In this document: in pieces, positions 1 to 6,679 of the stretch
Layout of the letters: each line of letters begins with the position of its first letter
Position numbering within the stretch: the stretch's first letter is position 1
Source of the DNA: an uncultured Traorella sp.
GTDB lineage: Bacteria > Bacillota_I > Bacilli_A > Erysipelotrichales > Erysipelotrichaceae
Direction: 5' to 3'
Assembly (NCBI GenBank): GCA_945938205.1
Contig: CAMEUL010000079.1
Coordinates: 1-7,136 of the forward strand
Length of the DNA stretch: 7,136 nucleotides
The notes under the pieces: generated by a model
Told to the model about the DNA's origin: nothing
The model's input: only the letters and a program-made list of their open reading frames with translations
Databases searched by the model: none
Made by a program: the position numbers and the translations under genes

Positions 1-2095
1 CAATGACTTCTGATCCATCAACATTCATACCGCGAACACCGACAGATTTTCTACACATTGGACGAATATCATTTTCATTGAAACGTGCACACTTCACATT
101 GGATGAAGCCAGCAGAATTTCATCATCGCCGCCAGTTTCTTTAACACCCACGAGTTCGTCATCTTCATTCAGAACAATGGCAATTTTACCTTTTCTCATG
201 ATATTTGAGAACTGTTCCACATCGGTTCTCTTTACGATACCCTTCTTTGTTGCGAAAACATAATATCTGGATTCACTATCTTTCTTGACAGCTACCATTG
301 CTTTCACTTTTTCATCCTTATCCAGTTCCAACAGATTTACAACAGGCAATCCTTTTGCAGTTCGGCTGGATTGAGGAATTTGATATCCCTTGATACGATA
401 TACTTTTCCTAAATTTGTGAACATCAACAGATAATCATGCGTAGACATCGTTAATAAGAAATCCACGACATCATCTTCATTAACGCTCATACCTTTGATA
501 CCTTTACCTCCACGATTTTGTGTCTTATAAGTATCTACAGGCAAACGTTTGACATAACCATTGGTTGTCATTGTAATGACGACATCTTCCACAGGAATCA
601 GATCTTCATCTTCCATATCAAATGCCGCATCACTGATTTCTGTCTTTCTTTCATCTCCGAATTTATCACGAACTTCAATCAGTTCATTTCGAATGATATC
701 CAGTACACGTGAATGATTTGCGAGAATATCTTTCAGATCTGCAATGGTTTCCAATAAAGTACTATATTCTGTTTCAATCTTGTCACGTGCAAGACCTGTC
801 AGTCTTCTGAATTGCATATCAAGAATTGCTTTCGCCTGAATTTCAGACAATGCGAACTGTTCCATCAATCCGTTCATCGCACTGGCATCATCTTTTGAAT
901 TTCGAATCAGATCGATGATTGCATCAATATGATCGAGTGCAATGATCAATCCTTTTAAAATATGAGCACGATCTTCTGCTTTTTTTAAGTCAAACTTCGT
1001 TCTTCTCACTGTCACATCAATTTGATGATCAATATATTTCTGAAGAGCTTCTTTGATGCTTAATTGTTTTGGTGCACCATCAACTAATGCCAAGAAATTG
1101 ACACCAAAGGATGTCTGAAGTGCAGTCATTCGATACAACTGATTCAAAATAACATCACTTTGTACATCTTTTCTCAGTTCAATAACAATTCGAATACCTT
1201 CTCGGTTGGATTCATCTGTCAGATCTGTAATTCCTTCAATCTGCTTATCACGTACCAAAGATGCAATCTTTTCAACCAAAGAAGCCTTATTGACCTGATA
1301 AGGAATTTCAGTAACGATCAGTCTCTTTTTTCCATTGGATAATTCTTCAGTTTCTACTCGAGAACGAGTAATGATACTTCCTCGTCCTGTTTCAAAAGCC
1401 TGTTTGATTCCGCTTCTTCCAAGGATGATACCACCGGTTGGAAAATCCGGACCATAAATATATCCATCCATCAGTTCAACGGTTGTAATATCAGGATTAT
1501 CCATAATTGCTAGAATGGCATTGATACTTTCTGTCAGATTGTGAGGAGGAATATTGGTAGCCATACCCACCGCAATACCAACAGCACCATTCACCAGAAG
1601 GTTAGGAAAACGAGCAGGTAAGACTGTTGGTTCCTGTTCTTCTCCATCATAGTTATCCATGAAATCGACAGTATCCTTTTGGATATCCTTCATCATTTCC
1701 ATAGCAATCTTTGACATACGTGCTTCTGTATAACGCATCGCTGCTGGTGGATCTCCATCGATGGAACCAAAGTTTCCATGTCCCTGAACCAATGGATAAC
1801 GAATAGAGAAATCCTGGCTCAATCGAACCATTGCATCATAAACAGCACTATCCCCGTGAGGATGATATTTACCAATAACATCCCCGACGATACGGGCAGA
1901 TTTTTTATAAGGTTTATCACTGGTGATTCCTAATTCATTCATTGAATGCAGGATACGTCGATGTACCGGTTTTAAACCATCACGTACATCCGGTAAAGCA
2001 CGTGCCACAATGACTGACATAGCATAATCAAGGAAGCAATTACGCATTTCAGTCGATATATCACGTGTTTCCAAACGCTCAGTATTGATTTCCAT
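1..2095 (-). CDS. gyrA: DNA gyrase subunit A (C-terminus cut by window edge)
   Basis: Breakage-reunion subunit of gyrase, the type IIA topoisomerase that adds negative supercoils to DNA together with GyrB. 698 codons are visible and stay open to the left edge; about 100-150 C-terminal residues are probably missing, judging from the family's usual 800-840 residues. The N-terminus carries LDYAMSVIVARALPDVRDG, typical of the family. The catalytic tyrosine lies in AAMRYTEAR and is residue 122 (codon 1732-1730). The quinolone-resistance region reads HPHGDSAVYD, with Ser83 and Asp87. A GyrA-box, QNRGGKG, sits at residues 526-532 at the start of the C-terminal beta-pinwheel, which marks this as gyrase rather than topoisomerase IV ParC. 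The start at 2095 is chosen because AAGGAGG lies 5 nt upstream. An in-frame ATG at 2110 overlaps the gyrB stop (TAATG) but lacks a Shine-Dalgarno site. It lies 14 bp after gyrB and is presumably co-transcribed with it. Confidence 0.98.
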   Translation of the reverse strand, partial: MEINTERLETRDISTEMRNCFLDYAMSVIVARALPDVRDGLKPVHRRILHSMNELGITSDKPYKKSARIVGDVIGKYHPHGDSAVYDAMVRLSQDFSIRYPLVQGHGNFGSIDGDPPAAMRYTEARMSKIAMEMMKDIQKDTVDFMDNYDGEEQEPTVLPARFPNLLVNGAVGIAVGMATNIPPHNLTESINAILAIMDNPDITTVELMDGYIYGPDFPTGGIILGRSGIKQAFETGRGSIITRSRVETEELSNGKKRLIVTEIPYQVNKASLVEKIASLVRDKQIEGITDLTDESNREGIRIVIELRKDVQSDVILNQLYRMTALQTSFGVNFLALVDGAPKQLSIKEALQKYIDHQIDVTVRRTKFDLKKAEDRAHILKGLIIALDHIDAIIDLIRNSKDDASAMNGLMEQFALSEIQAKAILDMQFRRLTGLARDKIETEYSTLLETIADLKDILANHSRVLDIIRNELIEVRDKFGDERKTEISDAAFDMEDEDLIPVEDVVITMTTNGYVKRLPVDTYKTQNRGGKGIKGMSVNEDDVVDFLLTMSTHDYLLMFTNLGKVYRIKGYQIPQSSRTAKGLPVVNLLELDKDEKVKAMVAVKKDSESRYYVFATKKGIVKRTDVEQFSNIMRKGKIAIVLNEDDELVGVKETGGDDEILLASSNVKCARFNENDIRPMCRKSVGVRGMNVDGSEVI

Positions 2096-2100
2096 AACGG

Positions 2101-2107
2101 CCTCCTT
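2101..2107 (-). promoter_or_regulatory. gyrA ribosome binding site
   Basis: AAGGAGG on the minus strand, 5 nt before the ATG at 2095. It decides between that start and the in-frame ATG at 2110, which would place this site inside the coding region. Confidence 0.85.
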
Positions 2108-2109
2108 CA

Positions 2110-4050
2110 TTAAATATCAAGATTCTTCACATATACGGCATTTTCCGTAATGAAATTTTTTCTAGGTTCTACATCATCACCCATCAGCATTTCAAATATC
2201 TGATCGGCTTCCATTGCATCTTCAATCTTTACTTGGATCAGTGTACGATTTTCCGGATCCATGGTTGTTTCCCATAACTGTTCCGGATTCATTTCTCCAA
2301 GACCTTTGTATCGCTGAATACTGATCTTATCTCCCATTTCCGCTTTTAAAGCTTCCATTTCTTCATCCTTGAAGGCATACTCAATACGATTTCCCTTCTG
2401 AAGTTTATAGAGTGGTGGCTGTGCAATATAAACATATCCACCTTCAATGATCGGTCTTAAGTAACGATAGAAGAATGTCAGCATCAGTGTACGAATGTGT
2501 GCACCATCGACATCGGCATCGGTCATGATCATGATCTTATGATAACGCAATTTAGAAATATCCATTTCTTCACCAATACCACAGCCAAATGGCGTGATCA
2601 TCGAACGAATTTCATTATTTTCAAAAATTCTGTGAAGACGTGCTTTTTCAACATTCAAGATCTTACCACGCAATGGAAGAATGGCCTGGAAACGTGAATT
2701 TCTTCCCTGTTTGGCACTTCCACCGGCTGAATCCCCTTCGACAATATAGATTTCACATTCACTGGCATCTTTACTTGAACAATCAGCAAGTTTTCCAGGA
2801 AGTGATGTAATTTCCAAAGCAGTCTTTCTTCTAGTAAGTTCACGCGCTTTTTTCGCAGCTAATCTTGCTTTTCCTGCAAGAATTGCTTTATCGACAATAA
2901 TCTTGGCAGTATTAGGATTTTCTAGGAAGAAACGTTCCAACTGTTCACCAAAAATAGATGAAACGACTTTTCTGACTTCAGAATTACCTAATTTAGTTTT
3001 TGTCTGTCCCTCATACTGAGGATCCGGATGTTTCACAGAAATAATAGCTGTTAATCCTTCGCGAACATCATCGCCGGAAAGACTTTCATCCTTCTTGATT
3101 AGATTATTATCCTTCGCGTAGTTATTGATGACACGTGTTAATGCAAGACGGAAACCTTCTTCGTGAGTTCCACCTTCTCCAGTATTGATGTTGTTACAGA
3201 AAGAATAAATGCTTGGTACATATCCATCATTGTACTGCATTGCAACTTCACACAATACCTCTTCATCTTCACCTTCACTGTAAATGATTTCTTCATGGAT
3301 TGGTTGTTTGCTTTTATTCAGATAAGCCACATATTCTTTAATACCACCATGATATAAATAATCTACTTTCTTATCTTCTGGTTCAAATTCAAAAATTAAA
3401 TGAATTCCTTTATTTAAAAATGCCAACTGGCGAATTCTTTTATTCAATACTTCAAAATCATATTCACAGGTTTCTTGAAAAATTTCAGGATCCGCTTTAA
3501 AACGTACCAAAGATCCATGTTTTTCTGGATCACAAGGACCTATCACTTTTAAAGGTTCTTCAATATTTCCACCATGGCTGAACTTTACAAAGTATTCTTT
3601 TCCTTCATTAAAAACAGAAACACTTAACCATTCTGACAAGGCATTTACGACAGAAGCACCAACACCATGAAGTCCTCCACTGACTTTATAAGCGCCACCG
3701 CCAAATTTACCACCGGCATGAAGAATCGTAAAAATAGTTTCAACTGCACTAATACCACTCTTAGAATTGATTCCAACCGGCATACCACGCCCATTGTCTT
3801 CCACTTCTACAATATGATTTTTATCAACACGAATGTGAATTTCATCCGCATATCCAGCTAAAGCCTCATCAATTGAATTATCTACGATTTCCCAAACAAG
3901 ATGATGAAGTCCTCTTTGGGAAGTAGAACCAATATACATTCCTGGTCTCTTACGGACTGCTTCAAGTCCTTCCAAAACCTGAATATCATCCGCTTCGTAA
4001 GAATGTTCTACTTTTTCTTCCAAATCATAGATTTCATGCTTTTCTTCCAT
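2110..4050 (-). CDS. gyrB: DNA gyrase subunit B
   Basis: ATPase subunit of gyrase, partner of GyrA. The protein is 646 residues, close to the 638 of B. subtilis GyrB. The GHKL ATPase domain comes first: DNSIDEA with the Mg-binding Asn at 58, DNGRGMP from residue 85, GGLHGVG at 125-131, and the QTKTKLGN loop (lysine at 352) in the transducer domain. The TOPRIM domain follows, with EGDSAGG at 438-444, PLRGKILNVEKA after it and the metal-binding DADVD at 511-515. RYKGLGEM lies at 580-587, and the C-terminal NLDI end is typical of GyrB. The frame is open up to 4113, but the start at 4050 is chosen because AAGGAGG lies 9 nt upstream and the extra residues would be lysine/arginine-rich sequence encoded by that site itself. 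Even so, the N-terminus is about 10 residues longer and more acidic than in B. subtilis before the conserved QVLEGLEAVRKRPGMYIGS. The first 17 bp overlap the end of recF. Confidence 0.98.
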   Translation of the reverse strand: MEEKHEIYDLEEKVEHSYEADDIQVLEGLEAVRKRPGMYIGSTSQRGLHHLVWEIVDNSIDEALAGYADEIHIRVDKNHIVEVEDNGRGMPVGINSKSGISAVETIFTILHAGGKFGGGAYKVSGGLHGVGASVVNALSEWLSVSVFNEGKEYFVKFSHGGNIEEPLKVIGPCDPEKHGSLVRFKADPEIFQETCEYDFEVLNKRIRQLAFLNKGIHLIFEFEPEDKKVDYLYHGGIKEYVAYLNKSKQPIHEEIIYSEGEDEEVLCEVAMQYNDGYVPSIYSFCNNINTGEGGTHEEGFRLALTRVINNYAKDNNLIKKDESLSGDDVREGLTAIISVKHPDPQYEGQTKTKLGNSEVRKVVSSIFGEQLERFFLENPNTAKIIVDKAILAGKARLAAKKARELTRRKTALEITSLPGKLADCSSKDASECEIYIVEGDSAGGSAKQGRNSRFQAILPLRGKILNVEKARLHRIFENNEIRSMITPFGCGIGEEMDISKLRYHKIMIMTDADVDGAHIRTLMLTFFYRYLRPIIEGGYVYIAQPPLYKLQKGNRIEYAFKDEEMEALKAEMGDKISIQRYKGLGEMNPEQLWETTMDPENRTLIQVKIEDAMEADQIFEMLMGDDVEPRKNFITENAVYVKNLDI

Positions 4051-5146
4051 TCGATGTATCCTCCTTCTTTTCATTTCCATTTTCAATAATGATCGTATTG
4101 ATCTCACGATCATAAGTCTTATAGATCATTTCTGTCGTGGAAATGAATATCTGTATATTTTCAGGTAATAAATTCATTAAATCACTTCTTCTTTTTTCAT
4201 CCAGTTCACTGAACACATCATCCAATAAAAGAATGGGTTCATCATGAATGATTCGTTCGATCAGTTTCACGATACCAATCTTCAAAGAAAGAAGAATCGT
4301 TCTTTTCTGACCTTGAGAAGCAAATTCCTCTGCATTTTTTCCCTGAATCATTAAAACAAAATCATCTTTATGAATTCCTTTTTCAGTACTTTTCAAAAAT
4401 ATATCGCGATCTATATTGTCACGATAAATTTTCATGATTTCATTTTTCATGTTCTCAACCGTATCCGGTTTCACAAAAGTTTTATAAACGATTGAGAAAC
4501 TGGTTTGATCCGATGACAATTTTTCATAGAAAGGTTGTGATATTTTTTGAAGATCATGAAGAAACTGATTTCTTTGATAAATCAGGATACTTTCCAAATG
4601 AGCACACTTTTCATTTAAAATTTCAAGATAATCTTCATTCAAATGTTCATTTTTTAAATAAGCATTTCTTTCTTTCAAAACCCGATAAAATTCATTTAAT
4701 GTGAACAAATAGGTTTTCGAACATTTCGATAACTCAATATCCATGAATCTTCTTCTAATTTTTGGTTGAGAAGAAAAAAGATTCATATCATCCGGTGAAA
4801 ACATGATCACATTCACAAAACCAACAAAATCGCTGACTTTTTTGATTGGATTATGATAAAGAAACAGATTCTTTCCAGATTTTGTATAGATGATTTTCAT
4901 ATCTGTATGACGATTTTTCTTTACAATATCTGCCTCAATTTTAAAAGAATCTTGTCCTTCCATAATGCAGCACACGTCTTCTACATTTCGATGAGTTTTT
5001 GTTGTGGAACAGTAATAAATACTTTCCAGAAGATTGGTTTTTCCTTGAGCATTTTTCCCTACGATATAATTGATGCCCTTAGAAAAAGAGAAAGACTGAT
5101 TCAGATAATTTCGATAATGAACTAAGTGAATTTTTTCAAGAATCAT
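4034..5146 (-). CDS. recF: DNA replication and repair protein RecF
   Basis: SMC-like ABC ATPase that binds DNA at single-strand/double-strand junctions and, with RecO and RecR, helps load RecA at gaps and stalled forks. Length is 370 residues, the same as I recall for B. subtilis RecF. The start MILEKIHLVHYRNY is typical. Walker A is GKNAQGKT at 30-37. The ABC signature is ASQGQKRT with SQGQ at 277-280. Walker B is ILLLDD at 305-310, and the D-loop SELD follows at 313-316. The middle part (about 140-270) forms the helical lobe. The ATG at 5146 overlaps the yaaA stop as ATGA, and no clear Shine-Dalgarno site precedes it, so translation is probably coupled to yaaA. The 3' end overlaps gyrB by 17 bp, and the hydrophilic tail after about residue 355 looks poorly conserved. 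All ATPase motifs are intact. Confidence 0.98.
   Translation of the reverse strand: MILEKIHLVHYRNYLNQSFSFSKGINYIVGKNAQGKTNLLESIYYCSTTKTHRNVEDVCCIMEGQDSFKIEADIVKKNRHTDMKIIYTKSGKNLFLYHNPIKKVSDFVGFVNVIMFSPDDMNLFSSQPKIRRRFMDIELSKCSKTYLFTLNEFYRVLKERNAYLKNEHLNEDYLEILNEKCAHLESILIYQRNQFLHDLQKISQPFYEKLSSDQTSFSIVYKTFVKPDTVENMKNEIMKIYRDNIDRDIFLKSTEKGIHKDDFVLMIQGKNAEEFASQGQKRTILLSLKIGIVKLIERIIHDEPILLLDDVFSELDEKRRSDLMNLLPENIQIFISTTEMIYKTYDREINTIIIENGNEKKEDTSNGRKA
4060..4066 (-). promoter_or_regulatory. gyrB ribosome binding site, inside recF
   Basis: AAGGAGG on the minus strand, 9 nt before the ATG at 4050. It lies wholly within the last codons of recF, so gyrB translation starts in RNA that recF ribosomes also traverse. 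It rules out the longer in-frame starts up to 4113. Confidence 0.8.
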
Positions 5147-5346
5147 TCGAGTTCAAACGTCTGATTTTCAATGACAATGACATCACCGGAATACAGTTTT
5201 CTTCCTCTTCTGTTTTCCTTTTCACCATTGACTTGAATACTCAGTTCCTTCACGGCTGATTTTGCTTCTCCACCTGAAGAAATAAAATCACATACCTTCA
5301 ATAACTGACCAAGTGTAATCATTTCTTTATTCAGTTCAATCTTCAT
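5143..5346 (-). CDS. yaaA: S4-domain RNA-binding protein, YaaA family
   Basis: Small protein of 67 residues made almost entirely of one S4 RNA-binding domain: ITLGQLLKVCDFISSGGEAK, then VNGEKENRRGRKLYSGDVI and a short end. The NRRGRKLY.GD core and the position between dnaN and recF match the YaaA family of Bacillota (71 residues in B. subtilis, as I recall). S4 domains bind structured RNA; a role in ribosome assembly or translation is likely, but the sequence here does not prove it. The start at 5346 is chosen because AAAGGAG lies 5 nt upstream. The frame stays open to 5445, but that extension would run through the dnaN terminator and the promoter and gives unconserved sequence. It is the first gene of a four-gene unit, and its TGA stop overlaps the recF ATG. 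Confidence 0.93.
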   Translation of the reverse strand: MKIELNKEMITLGQLLKVCDFISSGGEAKSAVKELSIQVNGEKENRRGRKLYSGDVIVIENQTFELE

Positions 5347-5351
5347 AGTGA

Positions 5352-5358
5352 CTCCTTT
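5352..5358 (-). promoter_or_regulatory. yaaA ribosome binding site
   Basis: AAAGGAG on the minus strand, 5 nt before the ATG at 5346. An in-frame ATG at 5364 lies upstream of this site and has no such motif in front, so it is not the start. Confidence 0.75.
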
Positions 5359-5371
5359 TCTCATCTGTATA

Positions 5372-5400
5372 ATTATAACATATTTCCACCATTTTTTGTG
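5372..5400 (-). promoter_or_regulatory. Probable promoter of the yaaA-recF-gyrB-gyrA unit
   Basis: A perfect -10 box TATAAT lies at 5377-5372 and is preceded by TG one base upstream, giving an extended -10 (TGTTATAAT). The -35 region at a 17-bp spacing (CACAAA, 5400-5395) is weak, as is common with extended -10 promoters. Transcription would begin near 5365, leaving a leader of about 20 nt with the yaaA Shine-Dalgarno site. It sits just after the dnaN terminator, which supports a real restart of transcription. This is an inference from consensus only. Confidence 0.7.
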
Positions 5401-5406
5401 GAAATA
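5381..5406. repeat. Perfect 9-bp inverted repeat over the -35/spacer region
   Basis: The arms TATTTCCAC (5381-5389) and GTGGAAATA (5398-5406) are exact reverse complements around an 8-base centre. The repeat covers the weak -35 region and part of the spacer of the yaaA promoter, where a repressor or activator site would act. Read on the minus strand, the left arm runs into ATTTCCACA, which matches the DnaA box TTATCCACA at 7 of 9 bases. It has no T-run of its own on the minus strand, so it is not a second terminator. Function unknown. Confidence 0.5.
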
Positions 5407-5410
5407 ATAA

Positions 5411-5437
5411 GAAAAAAAGCTTGAAAAATCAAGCTTT
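5411..5437 (-). terminator. Intrinsic terminator after dnaN
   Basis: On the minus strand the stem arms AAAGCTTGA (5437-5429) and TCAAGCTTT (5424-5416) pair perfectly over 9 bp around a TTTT loop, and the T-run continues to 5412 (seven Ts in all). The hairpin begins on the base after the dnaN TAG stop. Only three Ts follow it on the plus strand, so it should act on dnaN transcripts. It separates dnaA-dnaN from the yaaA-recF-gyrB-gyrA unit, at least in part. Confidence 0.85.
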
Positions 5438-6556
5438 CTAAGCATAAGTTCTCAGTGGCAAAACAAGCTGCAGAACTGATTGATCATCCACACTTTGAAT
5501 AATAAAAGGTTTCATTTCTCCAGAGAAAGAGAAGCGTACTTTTCCCCGATTTATAGCCTTCAATGCATCAAAAACATACAGACCATTGAAAGAAATATCC
5601 AAATGTTCTCCCTTAAAGGTTGCTTTTGTAAGATTTTCTTTACTGCTACCTACTTCCTGTGCACGGCTGGACAATAAACATTCATTTTCATCCAATGATA
5701 ATTTAATGACACTGACACCATCATTTTTAATAAAACTTGCTCTGTCAATTGCACTTAAAATATCTTGAGAATCAATTTCAAGTTCATAAGCAAAGGATAC
5801 TGGGATCAAACGTTCTGTTTCAGGGAAAGATCCATCAATCAAACGTGTCTGAATCAATGTATTTTGAATAACAAACTGAGCTTTTTTGTCACTCACTGCA
5901 ATCATCACATTTTCATCCAATTCAAGTGTTTTCATAACTTCAATCAAATTTTTTGCAGGAATGGTGATATTGAAATTCAATTCATTTTCAAGATCAATTG
6001 TTTTCTTTGCCAGACGATAAGAATCTGTCGCAATGCAGTTCAGACGTGAATTGACACAATTGAAATTGACACCTGTCAGTACCGGACGAATTTCACTTTT
6101 ACTGGTAGCAAAAGTTGTCTGAGAAATGATTTCTTTTAAGATATCACTTTTCATTTCAAATTTCATGGCAGGACATGTGAAATCAATATTTGGATATTCA
6201 TTGGATCTCATACCATTAATCTTAATTTCACTGGTTGTTGAAATGATCCTAGCACTTGCATTTTCAATCATCTCAAATTCGATTTCACTGGAATCCATTT
6301 TACGAATGATTTCAAGAATATATTTTGATTCAATTACAATGCTTCCGGTTTCCTTGATTTTCAAAGATTCTTCTTCACTTGCACGAATCAGTGTTTTTAT
6401 GGAAATATCAGAATCACTTCCAATCAGAACTAGACAATCTGATTTAGCTTCAATCTTGATTCCGCTGAAAGCAGGAAGAGGTGAAAAATTTGAAATAGCA
6501 CGTGATACAACAAGTAAAGCATTGTAGAAAACACTTTTTGAAATTTTAAAGTTCAT
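5438..6556 (-). CDS. dnaN: DNA polymerase III beta subunit (sliding clamp)
   Basis: Ring-shaped clamp that encircles DNA as a dimer and tethers the replicative polymerase, and also recruits repair and regulatory proteins. Length is 372 residues, against 378 in B. subtilis and 366 in E. coli, which fits three clamp domains of about 120 residues each. Visible landmarks are the N-terminal MNFKISKSVF and LPAFSGIKIE, the domain 2 motif ATDSYRLA at 176-183, DGSFPETERLIP from 241 before domain 3, and the C-terminal LVLPLRTYA, which forms part of the hydrophobic pocket that binds client proteins. The ATG at 6556 has AAAGGAG 7 nt upstream. It follows dnaA after a 133-bp spacer and ends against a terminator. 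Nothing suggests damage or transfer. Confidence 0.98.
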   Translation of the reverse strand: MNFKISKSVFYNALLVVSRAISNFSPLPAFSGIKIEAKSDCLVLIGSDSDISIKTLIRASEEESLKIKETGSIVIESKYILEIIRKMDSSEIEFEMIENASARIISTTSEIKINGMRSNEYPNIDFTCPAMKFEMKSDILKEIISQTTFATSKSEIRPVLTGVNFNCVNSRLNCIATDSYRLAKKTIDLENELNFNITIPAKNLIEVMKTLELDENVMIAVSDKKAQFVIQNTLIQTRLIDGSFPETERLIPVSFAYELEIDSQDILSAIDRASFIKNDGVSVIKLSLDENECLLSSRAQEVGSSKENLTKATFKGEHLDISFNGLYVFDALKAINRGKVRFSFSGEMKPFIIQSVDDQSVLQLVLPLRTYA

Positions 6557-6563
6557 GATGACG

Positions 6564-6570
6564 CTCCTTT
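6564..6570 (-). promoter_or_regulatory. dnaN ribosome binding site
   Basis: AAAGGAG on the minus strand, 7 nt before the ATG at 6556. It lies at the edge of the A/T tract of the putative origin. Confidence 0.75.
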
Positions 6571-6603
6571 TTTATTTTTTATTTAAATGAAATATTATTA
6601 TTA
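6568..6603. other. A/T tract, candidate DNA unwinding element
   Basis: Thirty-five of 36 bases are A or T (only 6589 is G). The tract lies between the DnaA-box pair and the dnaN ribosome binding site, where the B. subtilis unwinding element is found. Part of the A/T bias could simply reflect an AT-rich genome and a leader region. Confidence 0.5.
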
Positions 6604-6604
6604 G
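6593..6604 (+). other. Candidate DnaA-trio stretch
   Basis: On the plus strand read 3' to 5' from 6604, the sequence runs GAT, TAT, TAT, TAT, then AAA just beyond. The middle base of every triplet is A and the third is T in the first four. This fits the DnaA-trio idea (repeats of 3'-GAT-5' like triplets on one strand, leading away from DnaA boxes), and the polarity and position are right. Only the first triplet is the exact consensus, and the stretch is short in an A/T-rich tract. Confidence 0.4.
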
Positions 6605-6607
6605 GAA

Positions 6608-6616
6608 TGTGGAATT
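6608..6616 (-). promoter_or_regulatory. Weak DnaA-box-like motif
   Basis: AATTCCACA on the minus strand matches TTATCCACA at 6 of 9 bases. It directly follows the stronger motif at 6616-6624 in the same orientation, sharing one base, and lies 3 bp from the candidate trio stretch. Its placement is more convincing than its sequence. Confidence 0.3.
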
Positions 6617-6624
6617 GTGGAAAA
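6616..6624 (-). promoter_or_regulatory. DnaA box (8 of 9)
   Basis: TTTTCCACA on the minus strand, one mismatch to TTATCCACA. It points the same way as the weak neighbour at 6608-6616, giving TTCCACA twice with an 8-bp period. Confidence 0.55.
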
Positions 6625-6638
6625 CTGTAGAATCTTCT

Positions 6639-6647
6639 TTATCCACG
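6639..6647 (+). promoter_or_regulatory. DnaA box (8 of 9)
   Basis: TTATCCACG on the plus strand, one mismatch (the last base) to TTATCCACA. It is opposite in orientation to the other motifs in this spacer. Confidence 0.6.
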
Positions 6648-6670
6648 GCTCTATTTTACACTCTTTTGAT

Positions 6671-6679
6671 TGTGGATGA
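6671..6679 (-). promoter_or_regulatory. DnaA box (8 of 9)
   Basis: TCATCCACA on the minus strand, one mismatch (second base) to TTATCCACA. It lies 11 bp after the dnaA stop codon. Confidence 0.6.

Noticed and set aside
2096..2110. gyrA start at the ATG overlapping the gyrB stop (TAATG)
   Set aside because: It would put the AAGGAGG inside the coding sequence and has no ribosome binding site of its own, although a coupled start there cannot be fully excluded.
2517..2540. Short ATCATG repeat in gyrB
   Set aside because: It simply encodes the conserved IMIMTD before the TOPRIM DADVD motif, so it is coding sequence rather than a functional repeat.
4051..4113. Longer start for gyrB at 4113
   Set aside because: The added residues are unconserved and basic because they are encoded over the Shine-Dalgarno site; the start at 4050 has ideal spacing.
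5347..5445. Longer start for the S4-domain gene at 5445
   Set aside because: The 33 extra codons would be encoded by the dnaN stop region, the terminator hairpin and the promoter, and the product would not match the family. The AAAGGAG site fits the start at 5346.
6126..6527. Plus-strand open frame of 133 codons opposite dnaN
   Set aside because: It lies entirely antisense to the well-supported dnaN gene, has no Shine-Dalgarno site that I could see and shows no recognisable family. The same reasoning applies to the other plus-strand frames (for example 3-263, 4853-5125, 5765-6049).
6653..6658. dnaN promoter with -10 TAAAAT
   Set aside because: The -10 is imperfect and no acceptable -35 lies 16-18 bp upstream. 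In such AT-rich DNA this could arise by chance, so it is mentioned only in the spacer entry.
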